A model generated the notes under the pieces. The model did no database searches. It was not told the origin of the DNA and saw nothing but the letters and a program-made list of their open reading frames with translations. Position numbers and translations under genes: made by a program. Shown one piece after another: positions 1 to 6,393 of a stretch of DNA of 11,222 bases (its first letter is position 1; each line of letters opens with the position of its first letter). The DNA is from Clostridia bacterium. GTDB taxonomy: Bacteria > Bacillota_A > Clostridia > Christensenellales > UBA1242. The stretch spans positions 1 to 11,222 of the forward strand of contig JAQVQJ010000028.1 in assembly GCA_028701635.1 (NCBI GenBank). Direction: 5' to 3'.

Positions 1-1358
1 ACCTTACCTACATAAGCCCCTATTCCAGTGTCTTGGAATTCTTTATTGAGTAGATTCTTTTTAGTTTCATAATCAAGCCAATAATTAGATAATTCTTCAG
101 AATCATAATATCCCGTAGTGATTATTTCTCCAGTCATTATATTGCTATATCCAGCGTCTCTAATGGCTTTGGAATATGGATATTTACTTTTCTCATTTTT
201 ACCCATTAACTCAACTTCATTGTTTTCGATAATAGATTTGGCTCTAGCTAAAGCAGCTTTTTCTAGTTTTTCGTTCCTCTTTAATGGTTTTAAATTATTG
301 TCTTCTCTGATTTTGTTAATTCTTTGATAATAATCATCTAAATCAAAAGATGGTAATCCATGATCAACACCATCATTTGAAGCATTTCTCAATCTGTCTT
401 TAAATTGATTTTGTTTATTTACTGGCAATATACTTTCAATTTCATTTATTGAAACTAAACCGACTTCTCTTGAATCTTTACTTCTCTTTCTATTGTCACC
501 AAGAACAAAATAATAATCATCAGGTATTTTAATAGTTTTACAGTCTGGTAAAAAAGATCCTCCAAAAGTAGACCTTGGTTTAACAGTATATGGTTCTTTA
601 ATTAGTTGATTATTTACATATAAAAAACCATCACGAATGCTGACTTCATCTCCACTGGTGGCAACAACTCTTTTAATATAACTGGCAATTTGTCCATCTG
701 CATTAGCAGTCATCCCTGATTCAAAAGTAACAATATCTCCTTTTTGTGGTTTAAAAAACAATTTATTTAAAATTGTAAATGAACTTAACCCAACTTTTTC
801 ATTATCAAGAATGGTTGGGTTCATTGAATTACCTACCACCGGTGTACTACCCCTAATTATTCCTAATACTAAAAGAGTAAAAATAATACTTAATCCCCAT
901 ATTGGTAAGAGAATAAAAAAGCCAAACAAAACCTTATTTTGTTTTTTTATGACGAAAAAAGGAAGAAATATAATTGACAAAATGAAAGTAATTATCTTAA
1001 CTAAAATACTTTTTTCTTTTTTATCTACAAATGAAAAATAAATAGCCAAAGTAAAAACCATTAATGAAAAAGAGCAAATTCCTATTATAACGGTGGCATA
1101 TAGACCAATTTGAGAAAAAATATTTTTATATTCTGGATCAATTTTATTTAAAACAAAAGCTAAAATCAAAAAAATACCCATACTAACAAACCATGTTATT
1201 TTTGAAATTTTGGCTATTTTTGTAAAAACAGAATTGTTTTTTAATTTTTGATATTTAGTATTTTTGTCACAAATCAGTTCGTGTTTATCTGATTCTTTTT
1301 TTGTTTTAAATTCTTCACCACAATAATCACAAGTCCAGACTGTTTTATATTTTTTCAT
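1..1358 (-). CDS. lepB: Signal peptidase I with N-terminal zinc-finger-like motif and C-terminal CAP/SCP domain (partial, 3' end off the window)
   Basis: The frame starts at the ATG at 1358-1356 and stays open to base 1, giving about 452 visible residues. Residues 10-30 hold a C-x2-C-x16-C pattern with a His four residues before the last Cys (C10, C13, H26, C30), like a C2HC zinc finger. Hydrophobic segments follow at about 54-70, 87-109, 119-136 and 144-168. The S26 leader peptidase domain then shows all core boxes: GNSMNPT with nucleophile Ser178, YIKRVVA with general base Lys229, and GDNRKRSKDSREVG at 287-300. Known family role: cleavage of signal peptides from exported proteins at the outer face of the membrane. 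From about 340 the sequence matches a CAP/SCP domain (INKIR, a KLEKAALARA helix, GEII, and a final F-x4-GIG). No His is present in its visible part, so the usual CAP metal-site histidines are absent. The chain is much longer than an ordinary LepB. It lies 14 bases after the upstream gene, so it is probably the last or a late gene of an envelope operon. The peptidase call is firm; the fusion roles are inference. Confidence 0.93.
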   Translation of the reverse strand, partial: MKKYKTVWTCDYCGEEFKTKKESDKHELICDKNTKYQKLKNNSVFTKIAKISKITWFVSMGIFLILAFVLNKIDPEYKNIFSQIGLYATVIIGICSFSLMVFTLAIYFSFVDKKEKSILVKIITFILSIIFLPFFVIKKQNKVLFGFFILLPIWGLSIIFTLLVLGIIRGSTPVVGNSMNPTILDNEKVGLSSFTILNKLFFKPQKGDIVTFESGMTANADGQIASYIKRVVATSGDEVSIRDGFLYVNNQLIKEPYTVKPRSTFGGSFLPDCKTIKIPDDYYFVLGDNRKRSKDSREVGLVSINEIESILPVNKQNQFKDRLRNASNDGVDHGLPSFDLDDYYQRINKIREDNNLKPLKRNEKLEKAALARAKSIIENNEVELMGKNEKSKYPYSKAIRDAGYSNIMTGEIITTGYYDSEELSNYWLDYETKKNLLNKEFQDTGIGAYVGK

Positions 1359-1372
1359 TTTTATTTCTTACT

Positions 1373-1615
1373 CTAACTACCAGTAGTATAAACACTATTT
1401 TGTAATGCTATTACATTTTGTTTATTTTTAATTCTCCAATTAAACTTAATCCACAACTCTGCTAAGCCAGCTAGATTGTTGGCAATTTCTATTACTTCAC
1501 CATCAGTAAGTGTTCTTTTATATAGAGGTTCAAACATATTAATAACCTCCTCTTTTAATTCATCACTAAGCCAATCTTTATATTTCATTGGTATTACTTT
1601 TTTAGAACATTTCAT
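1373..1615 (-). CDS. Small helical protein of unknown function (80 aa)
   Basis: I do not recognise this gene. I chose the ATG at 1615-1613, which lies two bases after the TAA stop of the upstream gene (TAATTATG), so translation is probably coupled. A TTG six codons earlier (1633) would overlap the upstream gene and is less likely. The product is soluble and mainly helical, with no signal peptide or membrane segment. A charged segment (YKDWLSDELKEEV) is followed by LTDGEVIEIANNLAGLAEL, a pattern like the short helical proteins often found in mobile or accessory bacterial DNA. The C-terminus is a short polar tail ending TTGS, and the stop is TAG, the only TAG among these genes. It lies between the large membrane protein and the signal peptidase, 14 bases before the latter. 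Its position suggests co-expression with them, but the sequence gives no function. Confidence 0.7.
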   Translation of the reverse strand: MKCSKKVIPMKYKDWLSDELKEEVINMFEPLYKRTLTDGEVIEIANNLAGLAELWIKFNWRIKNKQNVIALQNSVYTTGS

Positions 1616-1617
1616 AA

Positions 1618-2994
1618 TTATCTTCCACTCCAAAAATCTTTTGCAAATTCTGTATATTCAACCGATTCTTTAGTCATTTCTGTTTTTTTTAACAAACTTG
1701 AATCAGCTCCATCAATCATTCCAAAATATTTATCATAATTTTCACCTGTTTGAGCTTCAAAATATTTCCCATTATATACATAAATATTCCAAACGACCCG
1801 TAAACCTTTGTCGTTTTTTTCCATCTCAGCAATTTTTATTGCACTTCTTGAATCATCTTTAAAAGTATTACTAATCATGTCTTTAGTTTTATTATCAAGT
1901 TTCCCAGCAACTGAAGGATATTCGTCAACAAATTCAATAATTCCCAATTTACCATCATTAAACCCACCTAACATTCCACCTTTAGTTTCCAGTTCTCCGC
2001 TTGAGTTATAAAACAAACAATCATCTATACTATTAGGTTTTTCTACTTTACAGACGGGAAGTAGCAAATCACCTTCAAGTTTTAAAAACATCGTCTCGGT
2101 CTGGTGTGGACCAATACTTACATCAATTTGTGCTAAATCATTTAATTCTATTCCTATGGGTGGAGTAACAAAGTCCAAATGAGAAGAATTTGGAGCAGAG
2201 CCAAACCAATCTGGTGTTGTTGCAATTTTTTTAGCTTCACTGTTATAAAGGGTTAGATATTGTTTTGCTGATTCGGTTGATTCTATATAATCATCAGCCA
2301 TTAAAGGGTTGACTAACATTTCATATATTCCATCACCATTCATATCAAGAGCCACTCTGTCTTTATAAAGCTTCTCTTCTAATTCCATCTTCTTATTTAT
2401 AGTGAAATCAAGTTTTGTACTTTTTTTGTTATAAAAAAACAAACCAAATAAAAATACTGTTGTAAGTAATAATCCAAAGCAGACATATACTCCAAAACGG
2501 GATTTTAATAGTTTTATTATTTTTTTTGGATGAATAATAACTACAGCTAAAACCATAGCAATAAAAGTAAATAAATCATCCAATTTAATATTACTAGATT
2601 CAAAGATTGAAATTCTTATAATATTAAGCGTAGGTAATATAACTAACACCCATGACATTAGAAACTTTTTAGACGGAACAATTATTGTTCCTATAAAGAT
2701 AAACCCAAATCCAAATAATATTCCAGCAATAATATAGTATGGAAGTAATTCCGATTGGTTGGGAGCTTCTAAACCAGGTATTAGATCAGTAAGAAATTGA
2801 TATTTGAACAAGTCTGGTTTAATCTCAGTGCATTTTTCAATAAACAAAAAAGATAGCCCAGAAGCAATAAAGAAAGACAATGGCAAGAAAAGTAGCCATC
2901 TAAGTAAAGTAAATAACCATTTTATCTCCATAACCACTTTTTTAAAAAAACTTTTAGGTTTGTCTAATTGATTATCTTTAAGTTTATTTTTCAT
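1618..2994 (-). CDS. Five-helix membrane protein with large exported C-terminal domain bearing a DxNxDG calcium-loop-like motif
   Basis: This is a 458-residue protein of unknown function. A basic, Lys-rich N-terminus is followed by hydrophobic segments at about 29-52, 86-107, 112-131, 139-155 and 168-188, which would place the remaining 270 residues outside the cell if the N-terminus is inside. Just after the last helix is VALDMNGDGIYEML (residues 214-227), a DxNxDGxxE loop of the kind seen in FG-GAP/VCBS and dockerin-like calcium-binding repeats. Only one copy is visible. The rest of the exported part is beta-rich and includes IGPHQTETMFLKL and WNIYVYNGKYFEAQTG. C315 and C327 could form a disulfide. 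Its stop TAA is two bases before the next ATG, so the two genes are coupled. The start ATG has no clear ribosome-binding site. I see no catalytic motif; a sensor or envelope role would be a guess. Confidence 0.85.
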   Translation of the reverse strand: MKNKLKDNQLDKPKSFFKKVVMEIKWLFTLLRWLLFLPLSFFIASGLSFLFIEKCTEIKPDLFKYQFLTDLIPGLEAPNQSELLPYYIIAGILFGFGFIFIGTIIVPSKKFLMSWVLVILPTLNIIRISIFESSNIKLDDLFTFIAMVLAVVIIHPKKIIKLLKSRFGVYVCFGLLLTTVFLFGLFFYNKKSTKLDFTINKKMELEEKLYKDRVALDMNGDGIYEMLVNPLMADDYIESTESAKQYLTLYNSEAKKIATTPDWFGSAPNSSHLDFVTPPIGIELNDLAQIDVSIGPHQTETMFLKLEGDLLLPVCKVEKPNSIDDCLFYNSSGELETKGGMLGGFNDGKLGIIEFVDEYPSVAGKLDNKTKDMISNTFKDDSRSAIKIAEMEKNDKGLRVVWNIYVYNGKYFEAQTGENYDKYFGMIDGADSSLLKKTEMTKESVEYTEFAKDFWSGR

Positions 2995-3059
2995 TTTGAT
3001 TATTACTTTTAATAAGTATTACCTTAAGTTTACAAACACTTGTTATTCTATTATTTTAT

Positions 3060-3389
3060 TTATTTAAATTTTAATAATTCATTACCATATTTATTAAAAA
3101 TCCAATTCTCATAGTCTGAAGTATGCGGTATCTCTTCAAAGTATTTTTTCAATCTAACTTTTTCAATATATTCTTCTATCTCTTTAAAATCTTTTTTATT
3201 AATTTCTTCGCCAACTAATTTAAACAAATGTTTATATGGAATATAAGTAGGAACAACAAAACTTAATAAATATTGCAATATTAAAAATATAATTAAAAAT
3301 ATTAATGAATTTAATAAGAAATACCCAATTATTAATCCTGTTAAAAATGATTTAATAAATAATAGAAAAGAAATAAAATCATTAGTCAT
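3060..3389 (-). CDS. Small two-helix membrane protein (109 aa), possibly the 3' half of a gene split by TGA
   Basis: The predicted product has hydrophobic segments at about residues 5-25 and 27-48, followed by a charged, helical cytoplasmic-type tail (GEEINKKDFKEIEEYIEKV) and an aromatic C-terminus. No family is recognised. The ATG at 3389-3387 has no Shine-Dalgarno sequence. It lies nine bases, exactly three codons (CAA ATT TTA), after the TGA that ends the preceding ORF, and both ORFs are in the same frame. It may therefore be a separate coupled gene, or the second half of one 186-codon four-helix protein interrupted by a nonsense codon. The opposite strand has no better candidate. Base composition matches the neighbours. 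Confidence is moderate that this is protein-coding and low for any role. Confidence 0.62.
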   Translation of the reverse strand: MTNDFISFLLFIKSFLTGLIIGYFLLNSLIFLIIFLILQYLLSFVVPTYIPYKHLFKLVGEEINKKDFKEIEEYIEKVRLKKYFEEIPHTSDYENWIFNKYGNELLKFK

Positions 3390-3398
3390 TAAAATTTG

Positions 3399-3620
3399 TC
3401 ATTCTTGTATTGAAAACTGAGATTTATTTAATTTAGCAACTCTTGAAATCATAAAAGTTATGCGTTGATACTCAAAAGCTATTTTCTGTAACCATATATC
3501 AAAATAACAAAGAAACAAAATACAAATAATAGGTATCAGTTTTATCTCATGAAAAAAGAAGAAAATCAAAACAGCAACAATAACTATTATTATATTTCCA
3601 ATATTTGCTTTAATAAACAT
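3399..3620 (-). CDS. Small two-helix membrane protein (73 aa), possibly the 5' half of a gene split by TGA
   Basis: The product has two strongly hydrophobic segments, at about residues 7-23 and 27-42, joined by a short loop (HEIKL). A basic helical tail (about 45-73) with AFEYQRITFMISRVAKLNKS follows. No family is recognised. It begins 17 bases after the stop of the exported Ser/Thr/Pro-rich protein. It ends in TGA, the only TGA stop among the genes in this window. The base after it is C, a context known to favour readthrough in some organisms, and the frame continues without another stop into the next ORF. Either two coupled small membrane proteins or one interrupted protein is possible. An AT-rich TGTTAAATA element lies seven bases before the ATG, but it matches an extended -10 poorly. 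Confidence 0.62.
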   Translation of the reverse strand: MFIKANIGNIIIVIVAVLIFFFFHEIKLIPIICILFLCYFDIWLQKIAFEYQRITFMISRVAKLNKSQFSIQE

Positions 3621-3637
3621 ATTTATATATTTAACAG

Positions 3638-4405
3638 TTAGAGACCATATCCTCTTAAAAGAGTATTAAGGTCATTAGTATATCGGCTACCTAAAATTGC
3701 CGAGTATATAGAAGAATTATTATTAATCCAATCTTGATATGCTCTTTGTTTTTGTCCTTCAATTATATTCATTGATATTGGTTTATTTTGAATATTTTCC
3801 AATGTTTGTCTCAATTCAGCCAACTTAGTTTCAACTTCTGAATTTACATATATTGGAACTGGTGTCGGTGTTTGTTTTAATTGAGATACATTTTGTTGAG
3901 TATTAGCAATTTCTTCTCTGAGCATACGAGCATAAATACCAACCAAAATTTCTATTTGAGTTGCATCATCCAATTGATTAATATTTGAGGTTCTTAGAAA
4001 TTCTTGATACGCCTTTTGGGCAACTACCTGTAAGACTGGTGTCATAGATGCAATATTCATAGTGCTAATAGGGACAATTGAATATGTTTTAGATTGGGTG
4101 TTATTTGAAGTTGGAGATGTATTACTTGTTGTTTTAGGGGCTATTGATGGAGATACAACTGATGTCGGAATTAAGTTTATTTTTATGTTTTCAGTTTTAC
4201 TTTGGGCTTTTAGAGTGGGAGTTACTGTAAGTGAAGCGGATGGAGTGGATGATTCTATAATAGTTGATGAGACCTGTTCTGCAGGGGTAATTGTGGGTTT
4301 ATCTATCTTATCTCCCGACCATGGCAATATACTTGTTATAGAGATCACTACTACAGTAAAAAAAGTTGTTATTTTGGTAGTTATTATCTGAAAAAAATTA
4401 TTCAT
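3638..4405 (-). CDS. Exported, membrane-anchored protein with Ser/Thr/Pro-rich linker and two helical AYQ-type repeats
   Basis: This is a 255-residue protein of unknown function. A hydrophobic segment at about residues 8-28, with Lys at position 11, acts as a signal peptide or single membrane anchor. Residues 35-125 are dominated by Thr, Ser and Pro and resemble a flexible surface stalk that is often glycosylated in exported proteins. From about 125 the chain becomes helical. Two related stretches occur, KAYQEFLRTSNI (131-142) and RAYQDWINNNSSI (221-233), suggesting an internal duplication. Between them are a Gln-rich helix with coiled-coil character (160-178), a second TPTPVP linker and another helix. 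There is no enzyme motif. It is the first gene after the divergent promoter region, so it probably leads the leftward envelope operon. The start ATG has no Shine-Dalgarno sequence. A surface or stalk role is inferred from composition only. Confidence 0.85.
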   Translation of the reverse strand: MNNFFQIITTKITTFFTVVVISITSILPWSGDKIDKPTITPAEQVSSTIIESSTPSASLTVTPTLKAQSKTENIKINLIPTSVVSPSIAPKTTSNTSPTSNNTQSKTYSIVPISTMNIASMTPVLQVVAQKAYQEFLRTSNINQLDDATQIEILVGIYARMLREEIANTQQNVSQLKQTPTPVPIYVNSEVETKLAELRQTLENIQNKPISMNIIEGQKQRAYQDWINNNSSIYSAILGSRYTNDLNTLLRGYGL

Positions 4406-4442
4406 TTTTACACAGCATCTTAATATTATCTATCTAACTCAA

Positions 4443-4451
4443 AGTATACCA
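4443..4451 (-). promoter_or_regulatory. Candidate extended -10 promoter for the leftward envelope operon
   Basis: Read on the minus strand this is TGGTATACT: the TGn of an extended -10 followed by TATACT, five of six matches to TATAAT. No good -35 is found at 16-18 bases. Transcription would start near 4436, leaving a leader of about 30 bases before the ATG at 4405. The leader is AT-rich and has no ribosome-binding site. Confidence 0.5.
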
Positions 4452-4477
4452 CTCAGTTTTGTTCTATTAGCAAACAA

Positions 4478-4505
4478 AAGACTATCAACCCCCGCTGACA
4501 GTCTT
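4478..4505. repeat. Inverted repeat (10-base arms, one mismatch, 8-base C-rich loop) in the divergent spacer
   Basis: AAGACTATCA at 4478-4487 pairs with TGACAGTCTT at 4496-4505, with one A/C mismatch around the loop ACCCCCGC. The loop is one of the most GC-rich spots in an AT-rich region. Read on the minus strand, the hairpin is followed by TTGTTTGC, loosely like a terminator tail. It lies between two genes that both point away from it, so it is more likely an operator, an upstream RNA structure, or a terminator for spurious transcripts. The role is unproven. Confidence 0.5.
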
Positions 4506-4515
4506 GTGACTGGTT

Positions 4516-4531
4516 ACAATATTTGTATTGT
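4516..4531. promoter_or_regulatory. Perfect 16-base palindrome, candidate operator
   Basis: ACAATA TTTG TATTGT has perfect 6-base arms around a 4-base centre, the size and symmetry of a dimeric repressor site. It lies about 45 bases upstream of the rightward -10. A second short palindrome, TTAATATTAA, is at 4541-4550. In DNA this AT-rich some palindromes arise by chance, so this is only a candidate. No regulator gene is present in the window. Confidence 0.3.
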
Positions 4532-4575
4532 TTACTACAATTAATATTAACAGAATTCAGTCATAAATTTACTTG

Positions 4576-4584
4576 TGTCATAAT
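4576..4584 (+). promoter_or_regulatory. Candidate extended -10 promoter giving a leaderless mRNA for the HAD-like gene
   Basis: TGTCATAAT is an extended -10: TGn plus CATAAT, five of six matches to TATAAT. A weak -35-like TTCAGT sits at 4556-4561 with 17-base spacing. The -10 ends five bases before the ATG at 4590, so transcription would begin at or next to the start codon. The absence of any Shine-Dalgarno sequence before that ATG agrees with this. Confidence 0.55.
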
Positions 4585-4589
4585 GAGTT

Positions 4590-4979
4590 ATGAATATCTA
4601 TCTAGATGTTGATGGTGTTTTATTAACCAAAGCAGGTAAAGAAACTAACTTTGTTAAAGAATTTTTGGAACATGTTGTTAAAAATCATCAAGTTTATTGG
4701 CTAACTACTCATTGTAATGGCGATGCCATGTTTACGGTTCGTTTTTTAGAGAGATTCTTTGATGATGAAACGATTGAAATAATGAAGAATATTTTGCCAA
4801 CTAGTTGGATTACTTTAAAAACAGAAGCTATTGATTTTTCCAAACCATTTTTATGGTTTGATGATAATGTTTTTAATTTTGAAAAAGAAATTTTAAAACA
4901 ACATAACTGTTTAAAGTCACTGATTGAAATTCTTCTAGAAGAAGATCCAGACCAATTAAATAAATATTTGAAGATTTAA
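4590..4979 (+). CDS. HAD-superfamily-like hydrolase (129 aa)
   Basis: Haloacid-dehalogenase fold proteins are mostly phosphatases that use an Asp nucleophile and Mg2+. All four HAD motifs can be placed. Motif I is LDVDGVL, with nucleophile Asp6 and acid/base Asp8. Motif II is WLTTH, with Thr39 or Thr40. A lysine candidate is Lys77 in WITLKTEA. Motif III is WFDDN, with Asp91 and Asp92. The protein is short and has no obvious cap insertion between motifs I and II, so the substrate may be large, such as a macromolecule or nucleotide end, but this cannot be told from sequence. It is soluble, with no signal peptide. The ATG at 4590 is preceded by an extended -10 rather than a ribosome-binding site. 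Its stop is four bases before the next ATG, so it is co-transcribed with the alpha/beta hydrolase. Confidence 0.85.
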   Translation: MNIYLDVDGVLLTKAGKETNFVKEFLEHVVKNHQVYWLTTHCNGDAMFTVRFLERFFDDETIEIMKNILPTSWITLKTEAIDFSKPFLWFDDNVFNFEKEILKQHNCLKSLIEILLEEDPDQLNKYLKI

Positions 4980-4983
4980 AATT

Positions 4984-5688
4984 ATGAACATAGAAAGAAC
5001 AAAATTAAATTGGATAAAATCAAAAAATGAAATTTCAATGGATTTTGAACTTGATGTGGCAATCCATCCTTTTAATAATGGAAAAATTATAATAAATTAT
5101 CCTGGGGCTGATGGTTCTATTGATGGCTACAATGATAAATATGTAAAGATTGCTGATTATCTAATTGACCAAAAAATTGGAGCAGTGGTTAGGATTCCAA
5201 ATATTTCATCTCTTGGTTTTGGTTGGGATATAAATCTAAGAAAAACCTTAACTTATGTATTAGATAATTCAAAAAAAATCTGTGGTAATAATAAACCAGA
5301 AATATATTTAATGGGAACTTCTGCAGGGGCTGGGGCTATTGCTATGACAGCTTGGGAGTATCCTGAAGTTACAAAAATACTCCTAACTGAACCAGCGATA
5401 ATATTCAGTGGTGAACATGGAGTTGAAGGGATTAGGGAATATAAGGGTGATGTGACAATTGTGGTTGGTAAAGGGTCAAATGCCTTGGGGAAAGAAATTG
5501 GTGATAAATTTTTTGATTATTTTATAAATGCTAAACATAAAGAGATTATTGAAATAGAAAATTGCGACCATCAATTTAAAGGAGAAATTAATGGCAGAAT
5601 TATGAGTGAATCCCCTATTTATGCTTTTGCTGAGGGAGAAAAAATTAAATTCCCAGATCCAAATGGTGGAATTAAGCTTTATGACTAA
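4984..5688 (+). CDS. Alpha/beta-hydrolase-fold protein (234 aa)
   Basis: The fold is shown by the nucleophile elbow YLMGTSAGAGA, a GxSxG motif with Ser113, and by a late histidine, His196, in NCDHQFKG. This spacing and context are typical of small alpha/beta hydrolases (esterases, lipases, peptidases). NYPGADGS at 38-45 sits where the oxyanion-hole loop is expected. The catalytic acid is less clear: after the strand DVTIVVGKG (156-164) the usual Asp is replaced by SNALG. Another residue such as Asp174 or Asp195 may serve, or the triad may be incomplete. The protein is cytoplasmic, with no signal peptide. It follows the HAD-like gene by four bases, forming a two-gene unit. Its 3' end overlaps the converging FtsK-like ATPase gene by 17 bases. 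The substrate is unknown. Confidence 0.85.
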   Translation: MNIERTKLNWIKSKNEISMDFELDVAIHPFNNGKIIINYPGADGSIDGYNDKYVKIADYLIDQKIGAVVRIPNISSLGFGWDINLRKTLTYVLDNSKKICGNNKPEIYLMGTSAGAGAIAMTAWEYPEVTKILLTEPAIIFSGEHGVEGIREYKGDVTIVVGKGSNALGKEIGDKFFDYFINAKHKEIIEIENCDHQFKGEINGRIMSESPIYAFAEGEKIKFPDPNGGIKLYD

Positions 5689-6385
5689 GTAAAAAATTTT
5701 TTAAAAACCCATTACAAATGATTTCTTTCTTATTTTTTAGTTGAAATATTCTTGTCCAAGGTTTAGGAATTCCTTCATATGAATGACCTAATATCCGAGA
5801 GGAATAGTCATTTACTTCCCCGTCATAAAATCTATACCATTCATCTCCAGGGATAAAATAACCTTTTAGAGCTGAGTGTTTGATAATTTCTGGAGTAATA
5901 ACACTGGAGGCTGGTCTACTTGTGGAAAATAGTATATATATATTGTTTTTGGAAGACTGTTCGTCAATTGCCGTCCAAACTTCACTTAATAAACTTGGAG
6001 CTTGAAAAACTATGTCACACTCTTCTATTTGGACAATTATTGCTTTTTTTGAATTATCTATTCCAGCATACCTTTCTTCACTTTTTTGAATTAAATTTTT
6101 TAAGACAACTATTGCTTCTTGAATGTCATATATAACTGGGTGGAGTAAATATTCTGAATCTTTATATTCTCCAAATTCAATCCTTTTAAAATCCATAAAA
6201 ATAAAACCAACTTCTTCTGGGGTATTATTACTCATAATTTGTTCAGCAATATTGTGATTAAATATGGTTTTACCTGAACCTGTTGGGCCAGAAATTATAG
6301 TTGTATGAATATTATCCTTATTAAGGTCTAAAAATATTTCTTTTTTACTATCTAATGTTTTTCCTATTGATATTTTTAAATTCAT
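5672..6385 (-). CDS. Short FtsK/SpoIIIE-type P-loop ATPase (active-looking motor subunit, 237 aa)
   Basis: FtsK/SpoIIIE proteins pump double-stranded DNA using a RecA-like motor. This chain is the motor domain almost alone. Walker A is GPTGSGKT (residues 33-40). MDFKRIEF (64-71) corresponds to the family's DPKr-eL segment, and KSEERY (101-106) to its MexRY segment. Walker B is IIVQIEECD (116-124), with Glu121 and Glu122 in place of the usual Asp-Glu pair. FSTSRPASSVITPEIIK (153-169) corresponds to the ATQRPs-dVItg-IK block. There are no membrane helices, no N-terminal alpha region and no C-terminal gamma winged helix, so the chain is far shorter than a complete FtsK. It starts eight bases after the stop of the degenerate paralogue, which carries the missing gamma-like domain. 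I infer that the two proteins assemble. There is no Shine-Dalgarno sequence. The 3' end overlaps the hydrolase gene on the other strand by 17 bases. Confidence 0.9.
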   Translation of the reverse strand: MNLKISIGKTLDSKKEIFLDLNKDNIHTTIISGPTGSGKTIFNHNIAEQIMSNNTPEEVGFIFMDFKRIEFGEYKDSEYLLHPVIYDIQEAIVVLKNLIQKSEERYAGIDNSKKAIIVQIEECDIVFQAPSLLSEVWTAIDEQSSKNNIYILFSTSRPASSVITPEIIKHSALKGYFIPGDEWYRFYDGEVNDYSSRILGHSYEGIPKPWTRIFQLKNKKEIICNGFLKNFLLSHKA

Positions 6386-6393
6386 TTTATATT

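Noticed and set aside
118..327. A 69-codon plus-strand frame at the left end
   Set aside because: It is opposite the CAP domain of the signal peptidase fusion, which is in a continuous minus-strand frame.
811..1041. A 76-codon plus-strand frame
   Set aside because: It lies opposite the membrane and active-site part of the signal peptidase, whose catalytic motifs are unambiguous.
3399..3401. Alternative genetic code (TGA read as Gly or Trp, as in some candidate-phylum bacteria)
   Set aside because: Long frames in the window contain many Gly and Trp residues encoded only by GGN and TGG, with no internal TGA. One TGA joint is not enough to support recoding genome-wide.
4062..4391. A 109-codon plus-strand frame
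   Set aside because: It is antisense to the Ser/Thr/Pro-rich exported protein. Its Val/Gly/Asp-rich product is what the complement of such codons gives, and the minus-strand protein has a clear anchor, linker and repeat structure.
5691..5702. A/T palindrome AAAAAATTTTTT as a terminator between the converging genes
   Set aside because: It contains no G or C stem and lies inside the coding sequence of the FtsK-like ATPase. No intrinsic terminator is evident at this junction.
5920..6135. A 71-codon plus-strand frame
   Set aside because: It is antisense to the motor domain of the intact FtsK-like ATPase; no start signal or recognisable product.
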